DNA of 64,000 bases from Micromonospora violae (GCF_004217135.1 NZ_SHKK01000001.1:868001-932000); one strand, 5' to 3'; counted from the first letter of the stretch, positions 17,073 to 26,543 are shown. Made by a program: numbers and translations. The notes: generated by a model from the letters alone, not told the origin.

Positions 17073-17669
17073 CTACGGCGTGGTGTTCTTGTCGCAGGCG
17101 ACGCCGATGCCGAGGTCGACGCGGTAGTCCCGGCCGCCCGACGTCACGGTGAGCGGTACGCACGCGGCTCGCGCGACCCAGGTGCCGCCGACGAAGGCCA
17201 TCCACTGAGCCTGCTCATCCTCGGGCGGGCAGGCGTGCACGGTGGCGGTCGCCGCGGGCGTGCCGGTGCCGCCCCATCCGAGTCGGGCCTTGTCCTGCCA
17301 GCCGGGTGCCACCCGCAGATCGACGACTCTGCCGGCGCGGACGACGAGCCCCCATTTGGCGAACAGTCGCGCCGCCGGATCAGCCTCCCCGGAGCTTTCC
17401 ACCGACATCACGGGGGCGTCGGGCACCGCCACGTCCTTTCCCACCAGGCGGTAGCCGGCCGGCGGCGCCGCGAGCGCATCGACCGCTGTCGTACACGGCG
17501 GCCCACCGGCGCTGGCGTTCGTGGACGGTGCCGCCCGGTTGGTGGGCGGCGTGGTGCGCTGGCGTGCGTCGCCGCTCGGCGTGCAGGCGGACAGGAGCAC
17601 CGTCACGCACAGGAGTCCACACCCGAGCGAGGCCCACGCGCTGTGGCGCTCCGTGCAATTCGAATTCAC
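17073..17669 (-). CDS. Putative lipoprotein of unknown function
   Basis: 198 aa from the GTG chosen at 17669, which gives a normal short n-region before the hydrophobic stretch and lipobox VLLSACTPSG. Upstream in-frame starts at 17687 and 17711 are possible; none has a clear RBS. After an Ala/Pro/Thr tether the mature domain has a beta-rich look (YRLVGKDVAVPDAPVMSV; GWQDKARLGWGG) and three more Cys (PPCTTAV, VHACPP, AACVPLT) plus one near the end (GVACDKN), suggesting two disulphides. I do not recognise the family. It is divergent from the lectin kinase gene across an AT-rich gap, so shared control is possible. Confidence 0.7.
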   Translation of the reverse strand: MNSNCTERHSAWASLGCGLLCVTVLLSACTPSGDARQRTTPPTNRAAPSTNASAGGPPCTTAVDALAAPPAGYRLVGKDVAVPDAPVMSVESSGEADPAARLFAKWGLVVRAGRVVDLRVAPGWQDKARLGWGGTGTPAATATVHACPPEDEQAQWMAFVGGTWVARAACVPLTVTSGGRDYRVDLGIGVACDKNTTP

Positions 17670-17862
17670 TCGATATTCATAACACATTACCGATATACGC
17701 GTTGGTAACATTGCGGTGGGCGACAGCGCTCGCGCCGATAATGGAGTTATGTCTAAATGAACGATCGGTCAGCAGTCGATCTTGCATGTGACAAATCCAA
17801 CTGTCGCTTTTCCACCGGTCGCAAGAATTGGGTACGTAAACTTCGCCAGGTACCTTCCTGGC

Positions 17863-20166
17863 GTGCCAGACGCCTCTCAACAGTTGATTGCCGATCGCTA
17901 TCGGCTGGTCCGTCCCCTCGGCCAGGGCGGGATGGGCCGGGTGTGGCAGGCCCGCGACGAGATGCTCCAGCGGGACGTCGCCATCAAGGAGTTGGTGGCG
18001 CCGCCCGGCCTGCGCGACGACGAACGCCGGGAGATGCGCGAACGGTCCATGCGCGAGGCGCGGGCCGTCGCCCGACTGGGCCACCCCAACGTGGTACGCG
18101 TCTTCGACGTACTGCACGCCGGCGATGATCCCTGGATCGTGATGGAGCTCGTGCCGTCCCGGTCCCTGCAGCAGGTTCTCGAAGCCGAGGGGACGATGCC
18201 GGCCGACCGTGCCGCGCGGATCGGGCTGGGCATTCTGAGCGCGCTGCGAGCCGCGCACCGGGCCGGCGTGCTGCACCGGGACGTCAAGCCGGCCAATGTG
18301 CTGCTCGCCCACGACGGCCGGGTGGTGCTGACCGACTTCGGTCTGGCCACCCTCCCCGGCGACCCACGGATGACCCAGACCGGGATGGTGCTCGGCTCGC
18401 CGGCGTTCCTCGCGCCCGAGCGGGCCACCGACGGCGACGTGGGGCCGGCGGCGGACCTGTGGTCGCTGGGCGCCACCCTCTACGCGGCGGTCGAGGGACG
18501 CACCCCGTACCACCGGTCGTCTCCGCTCGCCACGCTGGCCGCCCTCGCCACCGAGCCGCCACCGCCGGCGCAACGAGCCGGCCGACTGACCCCACTCCTG
18601 CAAGGACTGCTGCGCCGGGAGCCGGGTCAGCGGATCACCGCCGAGGAGGCGGACCTGCTCCTGCGCCAGGCCGCCACCCCGGACGTGCCAGCCGTCGAGG
18701 TGAGCACCGCCGGCGGCCGCCCGGCCGCCCGGACCCCTGTCGCTGGCGACAAGCTCCGTCCGGCGATCGTGCCCGAGTTCGTCACCGCAGAGTCCGGCCC
18801 GCCCGCGTCGCCGGCTGCCCCGGCCGCGTCGACTGCCCCGGCCGCGTCGACTGCCCCGGCCGCGTCGGCGGCCCCGGCCGCGTCGGCGGCCCCGGCCGCG
18901 TCGGCGGCCCCCGCCGCGTCGGCGGCCCCCGCGGCGCCGGTTGTCCCCGCGTCGCCAGCTGTCCCCGCGTCCCCGGTTGTCCCCGTTGGGCCGGGGGCCA
19001 AGACGAGCCGCCCGGGTCGGGCTCGGCTGATCGGGTCGATCGGGGCCGCCGCGCTGCTCGTCGTCCTGCTGGTGACCGCGTCCCTGCTGAACGGCGGGCT
19101 GTTCGGCGGGTCGGGTGACGGTGAAGCGGCGGCGCCGGCGGTGAGCCAGTCGGTGCTCGCCGAGTCGCCGGTGTCCAGGACGTTGTCACCGCCGCCCGCA
19201 GGCTGGCGGTACTACCGCGACGATCCCCGCTTCCTCGTACCGGTGCCGGACGGCTGGCAGGCGCGACGCGACGGTGAGCGCGCCGAGTTCCGGGAGCCGG
19301 ACGGCAGCCGCGTGCTCATCGTCGACGAACTCCGGTCCACCCCAGCGAACCTGGTCGCCGAGCTGCGGGAGTGGGAAGGGACCCGACGCGGGCGGTACAC
19401 CGACTACCGGCAGGTTCGGCTCGACGCGGTGCGCTACCAACTGCGGGCCGCCGAGTGGGAGTGGACGTACACCGACCAGACCGGCACGCGGATGCGCACA
19501 CTGAACCGTGCGTTCGTCGGCCACAACGGGCACGCGTACTCGATCGGCTGGACCACGTCCGCCGCCGAATGGTCCGCGAGCAAGCCGGTCTTCGCGCTGA
19601 TTACGGACGGTTTCCAGGGCCTACCGGTGGTGGGTGCCCCGCCGTCCGGCCCCGCCAGCGCGCCGCCGTCGACGAGCGCGGGCCCCCCGTCGCCCGGAAC
19701 GGGCAGCGGGACGACGACCGGTCCGGGGAATCCGACCCAACAGCCGGTCGCCCCGCCGCCTCCGACCCAGAGCAGCACCCCCGCCGGCAAGCAGATCTCC
19801 AGTTTCGCCAGCGACCGCTGCATCGACATCCCGGACGGCAACGCCGTCGCCGGCGCGCGGCTGCAGATCTGGGACTGCCGTCGGACCGCGAAGCAGCTGT
19901 GGACCTTCCCGGCGGACGGCACGGTCCGATCGATGGGCAAGTGCCTGGATGTCGCCGGCCACTCCACCCAGGACGGGGCCGCCGTCCAACTCGCCGACTG
20001 CTCCGGAGCGTCCTCGCAGAGGTTCACCCTCAACAAGGCGCACGACCTGGTGAACATCAAGGCGGACCGGTGCGTCGACGTGCTCGACGGGAACACGAAC
20101 AACGGCACCCGGTTGCAGATCTGGCAGTGCACCGGCAACGCCAACCAGAAGTGGCGGGCAACGTGA
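17863..20166 (+). CDS. Transmembrane Ser/Thr kinase with extracellular ricin-type lectin domain
   Basis: 767 aa. I chose GTG at 17863 (PDASQQLIADRYRLV) because the kinase fold starts there; the frame is open 81 bases further upstream. Kinase (12-270): loop GQGGMG (20-25), K42, HRDVKPANVLL with D140, DFGLA, all key residues intact. Then an Ala/Pro/Ser repeat linker (about 318-360), one membrane segment (about 387-410), an unclassified extracellular domain (WRYYRDDPRFLVPVPDGW onward), a Pro/Ser/Thr tether, and a beta-trefoil lectin (about 645-767) with QxW-type repeats (RLQIWDC, QLWTF, RLQIWQC, NQKWRAT) and paired Cys. The lectin probably binds sugar polymers outside the cell and signals inward; ligand unknown. 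Confidence 0.9.
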   Translation: MPDASQQLIADRYRLVRPLGQGGMGRVWQARDEMLQRDVAIKELVAPPGLRDDERREMRERSMREARAVARLGHPNVVRVFDVLHAGDDPWIVMELVPSRSLQQVLEAEGTMPADRAARIGLGILSALRAAHRAGVLHRDVKPANVLLAHDGRVVLTDFGLATLPGDPRMTQTGMVLGSPAFLAPERATDGDVGPAADLWSLGATLYAAVEGRTPYHRSSPLATLAALATEPPPPAQRAGRLTPLLQGLLRREPGQRITAEEADLLLRQAATPDVPAVEVSTAGGRPAARTPVAGDKLRPAIVPEFVTAESGPPASPAAPAASTAPAASTAPAASAAPAASAAPAASAAPAASAAPAAPVVPASPAVPASPVVPVGPGAKTSRPGRARLIGSIGAAALLVVLLVTASLLNGGLFGGSGDGEAAAPAVSQSVLAESPVSRTLSPPPAGWRYYRDDPRFLVPVPDGWQARRDGERAEFREPDGSRVLIVDELRSTPANLVAELREWEGTRRGRYTDYRQVRLDAVRYQLRAAEWEWTYTDQTGTRMRTLNRAFVGHNGHAYSIGWTTSAAEWSASKPVFALITDGFQGLPVVGAPPSGPASAPPSTSAGPPSPGTGSGTTTGPGNPTQQPVAPPPPTQSSTPAGKQISSFASDRCIDIPDGNAVAGARLQIWDCRRTAKQLWTFPADGTVRSMGKCLDVAGHSTQDGAAVQLADCSGASSQRFTLNKAHDLVNIKADRCVDVLDGNTNNGTRLQIWQCTGNANQKWRAT
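18816..18938 (+). repeat. 18-bp tandem repeat inside the lectin-kinase gene
   Basis: About seven copies of a unit close to GCCCCGGCCGCGTCGGCG, each encoding Ala-Pro-Ala-Ala-Ser-Ala/Thr in the cytoplasmic juxtamembrane linker. Whole-codon unit length means copy-number change would alter linker length without a frameshift. Confidence 0.85.
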
Positions 20167-20239
20167 GCGCTGACGGCGGGCGCTGCGGTGGTTACGGTCG
20201 TGGATGCCGAGGTTTCCCGACCGTTCGAGGAGTGATCGC

Positions 20240-21652
20240 ATGCCCGCCTCTCCGTCCCGGCTCTTCGCCGAGATAGCGACGGCCGAACCGCCGGCCGAGA
20301 CCAGAGTGGTCATGCGACGGGCGGTGGTGCTCGGTGGCAGCATGGCCGGGCTGCTGGCCGCCCGGGTGTTGAGCGACCACGCCGAGGAAGTGCTGATCAT
20401 CGAACGGGACCCGTCCGATGTCGACGCCGGGCCCCGGCCGGGTGTGCCCCAGGGCAGTCAGGTGCACGCGCTGCTGCCCGCCGGTCAGGTCCAGTTGGAG
20501 CGCTGGTTTCCCGGCATCGCCGAGGAGGCACTCGCGCTCGGTGCCCCGCCCCCACCGCGCGACCCCAGCACGGCGAAGATCTTCGTGAACGGCATGGTGG
20601 GCCTGCCGCCCGCGCCGACCGGCACCGGGCCGGCGTTGATCACCACGCGTCCGTTCCTGGAGGCGCTGGTCCGGCGACGCACTCTCGCCGTCGACAACAT
20701 CCAGATGGTGTACGGGCGGGCGGACGGCCTGCTCCTCGACGAGCGGCGGGTCACCGGCGCCCGGTACGTGCCCGAGGGTGGCACCGAGCCGATCGTCGAG
20801 GCGGCGGACCTGGTGGTCGACGCGATGGGGCGGTCCAGCCGGTTGAGCGACTGGCTGGCCGAGCAGGGGTGGCCGCGCCCGCCGATGCACCGCATGCCGA
20901 TCAAGCTGAACTACGCCACGGCGCTCTTCCGACGCGACGAGGCGGTCAGTGACGCCTGGGTGGCCGTCTTCCACACGATGGCGGGCAAGGGGCGCACCGC
21001 CCGGATCGGTGGGATCAACTCGGTCGAGGGAGACCGCTGGATCATGCTGGTCGCCGGCTACGACGAGGACCGGCCCAGCCGCGACGTCGCCGACTTCACC
21101 GCCCGCTGTCGGGAGCACTACCCGCAGATGTTCGGCGACATCGCCGAACACGGGGAGATGCTCGGCGGGGTGATCACTTACCACCAGGCGGACAGCCGAC
21201 GTCGCGACTTCCACAAGCTCGACCGCCTGCCCGCCGGGTTGGTCGCCGCCGGTGACGCGGTCGCGTCCTTCAACCCGGTGTACGGCCAGGGCATGACCTC
21301 CGCGACGCTGCACGCCTCCTGCCTGTCGACGTACCTGCGCTCCGGTCCGAAGCCACACGACGAGCCGGCGCGGGCGTACTTCGACCAGGTCCGCGTGGTG
21401 GTCGACGCCGCCTGGCAGGTCTCCACCACCGCCGACATCGAGCTGCCGCACGTCGACGGGCCGTACCCGCCCGGCTACAAGATCACCAAGTGGTTCGGAG
21501 ACCTGCTCTTCCGGGCGTCGCTGACCGATCCAGTGCTCAACGCCCGGCTGGGCCGGGTCACCACCATGCTCGATCACCCGGCCGCGCTGAGCCGGCCCGG
21601 CACCCTGTTCCGGGCCCTCCGGCTCGGCCTGCTCGGCCGCTCCCGGCGGTGA
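20240..21652 (+). CDS. FAD-dependent oxidoreductase (aromatic hydroxylase-like)
   Basis: 470 aa. Start ATG at 20240 (MPASPSRLFAEIA) with GAGGAG 8-9 bases upstream; an earlier in-frame ATG lacks an RBS. The FAD-binding Rossmann fold begins after a 30-residue leader: VVLGGSMAGLLAARVL, then IIERD. The second FAD motif GLVAAGDAVASFNPVYGQGM is near residue 345. This matches the UbiH/PHBH-like flavin monooxygenase group that acts on lipids, quinones or polyketides. No redox partner or biosynthetic cluster adjoins it, so the substrate is unknown. Confidence 0.82.
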   Translation: MPASPSRLFAEIATAEPPAETRVVMRRAVVLGGSMAGLLAARVLSDHAEEVLIIERDPSDVDAGPRPGVPQGSQVHALLPAGQVQLERWFPGIAEEALALGAPPPPRDPSTAKIFVNGMVGLPPAPTGTGPALITTRPFLEALVRRRTLAVDNIQMVYGRADGLLLDERRVTGARYVPEGGTEPIVEAADLVVDAMGRSSRLSDWLAEQGWPRPPMHRMPIKLNYATALFRRDEAVSDAWVAVFHTMAGKGRTARIGGINSVEGDRWIMLVAGYDEDRPSRDVADFTARCREHYPQMFGDIAEHGEMLGGVITYHQADSRRRDFHKLDRLPAGLVAAGDAVASFNPVYGQGMTSATLHASCLSTYLRSGPKPHDEPARAYFDQVRVVVDAAWQVSTTADIELPHVDGPYPPGYKITKWFGDLLFRASLTDPVLNARLGRVTTMLDHPAALSRPGTLFRALRLGLLGRSRR

Positions 21653-21739
21653 TTCGTCGCCAAAGCCGCCGCCCACCCCCGGGCCCGGTGGAGAATGGTG
21701 GGCCGGGGAGGGACGCTGCGACGAACCGGGGGAGCAGCC

Positions 21740-23902
21740 GTGTTCGGAACCAGCCTCCTGGGTCGGCTTCGGCGCCGTGACCCTGGTGGCGCCGTCCTGC
21801 GACGCGCGACACGCCTGACCCTCGTCGCGTCCCTCGTCTTCTACGGCTGTCGGTACGGCGCGGGCAGCTCGACGCTCGCCACGTACGGGTTGTTCGGCAC
21901 GATCGCCGCCGGGTCGTTCGCGCAGCTGCCGGGTCCGGCACCGCAACGGGCACGGATCCTCGTGCTGTCGCTGCCGGCGGTGTGGGTGCTGATCGCGGTG
22001 GGTTCGCTGCTGGCGTGGAGCACGTGGGCGGCCGCCGCCGGCATGCTGGTCGTCGGGTTCGTCGTGGCGTTCGCCGGGGTCGGCAACCCGCGCCTGGTGG
22101 GGTTGGGGAGCGCCTTTCAGCTCTTCTACATCCTGGCGTCGTTCCCGCCGTACCAGCCGGGCACCCTGCCGGAACGACTCGCCGGGGTGACAGTCGCCAT
22201 CGTGCTGCTCGCCGCGGCCGAGGTGCTCCTCTGGCCCGACCCGGTGCCGGTCTCCTACCGGCAGCGCCTCGCCGACGCGGCGGACGGCGTCGCCGCCTTC
22301 CTCCACGCCGCCGCCGAGAGGTTGACCGACCCGCACGCCGCCGCCGGTGCCCAGGACAGGCAGCGCCAGCGGGCGTACGACGTGGTGGCGGCGACCGAGT
22401 TGGACCGCGACCCCCCGGGGTGGGCGCCCACCGCGGCGGGTGCTCAGGACCGGGCGTTGCGTATTTGCAAGGTCGCGTTACGGGAGGTGCTCGCCGAGGC
22501 GGATCGACTGGCGGCGGACGCCCCGCCGGAGCCGATCCCGGACCTGGCGGCGGCGCGTCTGCTGCGCTCCTGCGCGGACACGACCCGCGCCGCCGGCCGG
22601 AGCCTGTCGCCGGGTGCCCCGGCGGTGAACCCCGCCGACCTGGACGTCGCTGTCGAACGCGCCGACGCGGAGTACCCGGTGGGAACGAGTGGTGTCCGCG
22701 AGGCGGTCGACGTACCCCGGTTGTGCCGGGACGCGACCGCGCTGGCCCTCGCCGGCCAGGTGCGGGTCTTCGCGGTCGGATGCCGGGTGGCCACCGGGGC
22801 GCGGCTCGACGCTGAGGACGCCTCCGTGGGCTTGTTCGAGTACGCCCGGCGCGGCCCGTGGACGCTGTACCGGTGGCAGTTCCGCTCCCACCTGGCGCCG
22901 CGCTCGGCCCACCTGCAGAACTCGCTGCGGCTGGCCGTGGCGCTCGCCATCGCCCGGGTGGCCGCCGGGCTGTTGCAGCTGACCCACGGCTTCTGGGTGC
23001 TGCTGGCCACCCTCACCGTCCTGCGGACCTCGGCCGCCGACACCCGCACCGCGCTGCGGCCGGCCGTGCTGGGCACGATCGTCGGTGCGGCCGTCAGCGG
23101 CGGGGTGATGCTCGTCGTCGATGAGCCGATCGCGTACGCCATCGTCCTGCCGGTCACGCTGCTGCTGGCCTTCGGCCTCGGCCGCCTGCTCGGTCCGGTG
23201 TGGCAACAGGCGCTGTTCACCCTGCTGCTGACGGTTGTCTTCGCCCAGCTCAGCACGGAAGGGTGGCGACTCGCCGAGGCCCGCCTCGTCGACGTTGTGC
23301 TCGGCGCGGTGATCGGCGTGTTGGCCGGCGTGGCGATGTGGCCGCGCGGCGCGGGTTACGACCTGCGGGCGAACGCCACCCGCTACCTGTCGGCCAACGC
23401 GGACGCGGTCGAACAGACCGTCCACGCGGTGCTCGGCGCTGCGCCGCCACCCGACGACGCCCTCAACCGGGTACGTCGCCGGATGGTCCTGATCGACTCG
23501 TCGTACTGCCAATACCACTCGGAACGCCACGATCCGCGCCACGAGCAGGTGAACTGGGACGCGGTGCTGAGCGCCGGGCACCACGTGGTGCCCGGCGCGG
23601 AGGCGTTGCTGCGGCGCAACCCGCCGGGCTGCCTCGCCGGCTGGCCCGAAGCGGAGGCGCTACTGCGGGACTCCGTCGGGCGCCTGCGGTCGACGTACCG
23701 CGCCGTCGCCGACGAGGTCGCGCACGGCCAGACACCGCACCCGACGCCGCCCGCGACCACCTGCGCGGACCAGTTGGACCGGATCCGTCCGCTGCTCGGC
23801 GAAGCCGACCCCCGGTCGGTCCGGCACCTGGTGGAGGTCGACCGGTGGCTCGCCGGCCTCGCCGACAGCCTCGCCCAGGTCCACCCGCGCTCGTCGATGT
23901 GA
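21740..23902 (+). CDS. FUSC family inner-membrane protein (aromatic acid exporter-like)
   Basis: 720 aa, GTG start with GGGGGAG upstream (VFGTSLLGRLRRR). Two membrane blocks: about 25-165 (LTLVASLVFYGCRYG; LLAAAEVLLWPDP) and about 400-540 (RLAVALAIARVAAGLLQLTHGFWVLLATLTVLRTS, the FUSC signature region), each followed by a soluble helical domain. This is the duplicated layout of FUSC/YccS/AaeB-type proteins, some of which export aromatic carboxylic acids. No partner membrane-fusion gene is present, as expected in a Gram-positive. Substrate unknown. Confidence 0.83.
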   Translation: MFGTSLLGRLRRRDPGGAVLRRATRLTLVASLVFYGCRYGAGSSTLATYGLFGTIAAGSFAQLPGPAPQRARILVLSLPAVWVLIAVGSLLAWSTWAAAAGMLVVGFVVAFAGVGNPRLVGLGSAFQLFYILASFPPYQPGTLPERLAGVTVAIVLLAAAEVLLWPDPVPVSYRQRLADAADGVAAFLHAAAERLTDPHAAAGAQDRQRQRAYDVVAATELDRDPPGWAPTAAGAQDRALRICKVALREVLAEADRLAADAPPEPIPDLAAARLLRSCADTTRAAGRSLSPGAPAVNPADLDVAVERADAEYPVGTSGVREAVDVPRLCRDATALALAGQVRVFAVGCRVATGARLDAEDASVGLFEYARRGPWTLYRWQFRSHLAPRSAHLQNSLRLAVALAIARVAAGLLQLTHGFWVLLATLTVLRTSAADTRTALRPAVLGTIVGAAVSGGVMLVVDEPIAYAIVLPVTLLLAFGLGRLLGPVWQQALFTLLLTVVFAQLSTEGWRLAEARLVDVVLGAVIGVLAGVAMWPRGAGYDLRANATRYLSANADAVEQTVHAVLGAAPPPDDALNRVRRRMVLIDSSYCQYHSERHDPRHEQVNWDAVLSAGHHVVPGAEALLRRNPPGCLAGWPEAEALLRDSVGRLRSTYRAVADEVAHGQTPHPTPPATTCADQLDRIRPLLGEADPRSVRHLVEVDRWLAGLADSLAQVHPRSSM

Positions 23903-23963
23903 CCGATCCGGTGTGCCAACCAGTCAACACCTGTGGAAAGCCATCGGGGCCACGGGAGGAAAC

Positions 23964-24209
23964 ATGGATCAGAACCTGCGCGTGCTACGGCCCGACGACA
24001 CCACAGAGCTGCACGTCGCCCTGCTCCAGGCATTGGCCACCCTGCCGGTCCGCGACCAGGCCATCGTGGTGCTCCGGCACTGGGAGGATCAGAGCGTCGA
24101 GGCGGTCGCCAGCACCCTCGACATCTCCGTGTCGGTGGTCAAGATGCAGAACGCTCGCGCGCTGACAAAGCTGAGGACACTGCTAGGCCAGGACTTCGTA
24201 CGGATCTGA
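23964..24209 (+). CDS. Stand-alone sigma-70 region 4 protein
   Basis: 81 aa. Start ATG at 23964 with a strong GGGAGGAA RBS. Residues 20-75 match only region 4 of ECF sigma factors: ALATLPVRDQAIVVLRHWED, then the -35-binding helix-turn-helix VASTLDISVSVVKMQNARAL. There is no room for region 2, and the preceding bases encode the end of the FUSC protein, so this is not a frameshifted full sigma. It could be a DNA-binding regulator that acts as a sigma mimic or antagonist, or a remnant. The good RBS and intact frame favour a live gene. Confidence 0.75.
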   Translation: MDQNLRVLRPDDTTELHVALLQALATLPVRDQAIVVLRHWEDQSVEAVASTLDISVSVVKMQNARALTKLRTLLGQDFVRI

Positions 24210-24270
24210 CAGGCCGCCGGTCGCCGATTGGCCGTGCCCGTCGGGCGCCGTTCGGCCTAGCGTCGACGGC

Positions 24271-25308
24271 ATGGAGATCGAACAGGCGCAGAAGCTGTGG
24301 CAGCCGGAGCCGGGCTGGTTGAACACCGCCAGTTACGGGTTGCCGCCGGAGCCGGCGTGGACGGCGTTGCAGGACGCGCTGGCCGACTGGCGGATCGGTC
24401 GTACGTCGTGGGAGGGCTGGGGTGAGTCGACGCACCGGGCCCGTGTCGCCTTCGCCGGCCTCGTCGGGGTGCCGGTCGGTGACGTGGCGGTCGGTGCGAC
24501 CGTGTCCCAGCTTTTCGCGCCGGTCGCGGCGGCGCTGCCGGCCGGTGCCACGGTGGTGGTTCCCGAGGTGGAGTTCACCTCGAATCTCTTCCCCTGGTTG
24601 GTGCAGGAGGAGCGTGGCGTCACGGTCCGCACGGTGCCGTTGGAGTCGTTGGTCGACGCCATCGACGCCGACACCGACCTGGTCGCGTTCAGTCTGGTGC
24701 AGTCCTCCGACGGGGCGGTGGCGGCGTACGACGAGATCGTGGCCGCGGCCCGCGCGCACGACGCGTTGGTGGTGGTGGACGCGACCCAGGCGTGTGGCTG
24801 GCTGCCGTTCGACGGGAGCCGGGCCGACGTGGTGGCGGTGGGCGGCTACAAGTGGTTGATGAATCCGCGCGGGACCGCGTACGCCTATCTGGCGCCGGAG
24901 TTGCGCGAGCGGTTGCGTCCCGACGCCGCCGGCTGGTACGCGGGCCGCGACCCGCACGCCTCCTACTACGGCCCGCCGTTGCGGCTGGCCGACGACGCCC
25001 GCCGGTTCGACATCTCACCGGCCTGGTTCAGTTGGGTCGGGGCGGTCCCCGCCCTGGAGGTGATCGCCGAGATCGGCGTGTCGGCGATCGGTGCGCACAA
25101 TGTGGCGTTGGCGAACCGGTTCCTGGCCGGGCTGGGTCGGCCACCGGGGGAGAGCGCCATCGTCAGCGTGGACGTGCCCGACGCGCAGCAGCGCCTCGCG
25201 GCGGCCGGCATCCGGGCGGCGGTGCGCGCCGGACGGGTCCGCGCCTCCTTCCACGTCTACTCCACGGAGGCCGATGTGGACGCCGCGTTGGAGGCGTTGA
25301 CGGGATGA
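24271..25308 (+). CDS. Aminotransferase class V-fold PLP enzyme
   Basis: 345 aa. PLP Lys is K194 in VGGYKWLMNPRG. The aspartate that contacts the pyridine nitrogen lies in VVVDATQACGW, and the phosphate-contact region is VGATVSQLFAPV. The fold is that of cysteine desulphurase/kynureninase relatives, but the desulphurase catalytic Cys loop is not apparent and no suf/isc genes adjoin, so a transaminase, lyase or epimerase role is equally possible. No RBS: TAGCGT (24258-24263) resembles a -10 close to the ATG, suggesting a leaderless or near-leaderless mRNA. It converges with the acyl-CoA dehydrogenase gene with only 6 bases between stops. Confidence 0.85.
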   Translation: MEIEQAQKLWQPEPGWLNTASYGLPPEPAWTALQDALADWRIGRTSWEGWGESTHRARVAFAGLVGVPVGDVAVGATVSQLFAPVAAALPAGATVVVPEVEFTSNLFPWLVQEERGVTVRTVPLESLVDAIDADTDLVAFSLVQSSDGAVAAYDEIVAAARAHDALVVVDATQACGWLPFDGSRADVVAVGGYKWLMNPRGTAYAYLAPELRERLRPDAAGWYAGRDPHASYYGPPLRLADDARRFDISPAWFSWVGAVPALEVIAEIGVSAIGAHNVALANRFLAGLGRPPGESAIVSVDVPDAQQRLAAAGIRAAVRAGRVRASFHVYSTEADVDAALEALTG

Positions 25309-25314
25309 CTCCGT

Positions 25315-26487
25315 TCAGGCGAGGTGCCCACCGATCTTGGTGTACCCGCGCAGCAGGTCCCGGGAGATGATCAGGCGCTGCATCTCGTCGGTGCCCTCGA
25401 AGATCCGGTAGAGCCGGACCTGCCGGTACCAGCGTTCGATGGGCAGCTCCCGGGTGTAGCCCATGCCGCCGTGGATCTGGAGCACCCGGTCGACCACCCG
25501 GTTGACCATGCCGGCGCCGTAGAGCTTGCCCATCGACGAGGCGTGCCGGGGGTCCAGGCCCGCATCGACCGTCCAGGCCGAGCGCAGCACCAGCCAGCGG
25601 GCCGCCTCCAACTCGGTCTCCGAGTCGGCGATCATCCACTGGATGGCCTGGTTGGTGCCGATCTTCGCGCCGAAGGTCTCCCGGGTGTTGGCGTGGTCGA
25701 TGGCCATTTGCAGCACCCGTTCGGCGATGCCGATGGCGTGCGAGGGGATGGTGTAGCGACCCTTGCCGATCCACTCCATGCCGAGCGTGAAGCCCTGCCC
25801 GATCTCGCCGAGGATGTTGCGGTGTGGCACGCGTACACCGTCGAAGATGAGCGACGCGGGCCCGCCCTCGCCCATCGTCTGGATGAACTCGGAGCGCCAG
25901 CCCATTGACCGGTCCACCAGGAAGGCGGTGGCGCCGCCGTTGCGGGCGCCCTTCTCCCGGTCGGTCACCGCGACCACGATGGCGAAGTCGGCGTCGTGAC
26001 CGCCGGTGATGAAGGTCTTCTCGCCGTCGAGGATCCAGTCGTCGCCGTCGCGGCGCGCGGAGAGCCGGATGTTGGCCGCGTCCGAGCCGGCGCCCGGCTC
26101 GGTGATCGCGAAGCAGGAGCGCCGCTCGCCCTCGATGGTCGGGATGAGGAATTCCCGCTTCTGCTCCTCGGTGGCGTGGAACAGGATGTTGTCCGCCTCG
26201 CCGCCGAAGCGGAACGGCACGAACGTGCGGCCCAGCTCGGTCCAGATCAGGGACTGGAGGACGGCCGGCAGGTTCATCCCGCCGTACTCCTCCGGGGTGG
26301 CCAGGCCCCAGAAGCCGAACTTGCGCGCCTTGAGTTGCAGCTCGCGCACCTCGGAGTGGTCCAGACCCGGCTGGTGCGCTCGTTCCCGGCGGAGCACCTC
26401 GGCTTCCAGGGGCATCACCTCGCGGGTGATGAACGCGCGCACGGTGTCTCGGACGGCGCGTTCCTCTTCGGACAGTGCGAAGTCCAC
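25315..26487 (-). CDS. Acyl-CoA dehydrogenase
   Basis: 390 aa flavoprotein that introduces the 2,3 double bond in acyl-CoA. Start GTG at 26487 with GAGGGGGAA upstream. Seen: N-terminal helical domain (MDFALSEEERAVRDTVRAF), the middle beta-domain FAD/substrate motif CFAITEPGAGSD, and the C-terminal domain with QIHGGMGYTRELPIERWYR and catalytic Glu in RIFEGTDEMQR near residue 365. It is divergent from the tetR/aldehyde dehydrogenase/alcohol dehydrogenase genes, and its promoter carries the same operator type as theirs. Likely part of degradation of a branched or alcohol-derived acyl chain. Confidence 0.93.
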   Translation of the reverse strand: MDFALSEEERAVRDTVRAFITREVMPLEAEVLRRERAHQPGLDHSEVRELQLKARKFGFWGLATPEEYGGMNLPAVLQSLIWTELGRTFVPFRFGGEADNILFHATEEQKREFLIPTIEGERRSCFAITEPGAGSDAANIRLSARRDGDDWILDGEKTFITGGHDADFAIVVAVTDREKGARNGGATAFLVDRSMGWRSEFIQTMGEGGPASLIFDGVRVPHRNILGEIGQGFTLGMEWIGKGRYTIPSHAIGIAERVLQMAIDHANTRETFGAKIGTNQAIQWMIADSETELEAARWLVLRSAWTVDAGLDPRHASSMGKLYGAGMVNRVVDRVLQIHGGMGYTRELPIERWYRQVRLYRIFEGTDEMQRLIISRDLLRGYTKIGGHLA

Positions 26488-26543
26488 GGTTCCCCCTCGG
26501 TCGGCGTGGCGGTGCGCCGCTACGGGCCGCAGCGGTTCCCCAT

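Noticed and set aside
18816..18938. Tandem repeat considered as a CRISPR array
   Set aside because: Units are 18 bp and contiguous without spacers, and they encode an Ala/Pro/Ser linker in frame.
20192..22336. 714-codon minus-strand open frame
   Set aside because: Overlaps two well-supported plus-strand genes (FAD oxidoreductase and FUSC); composition is typical of a shadow frame.
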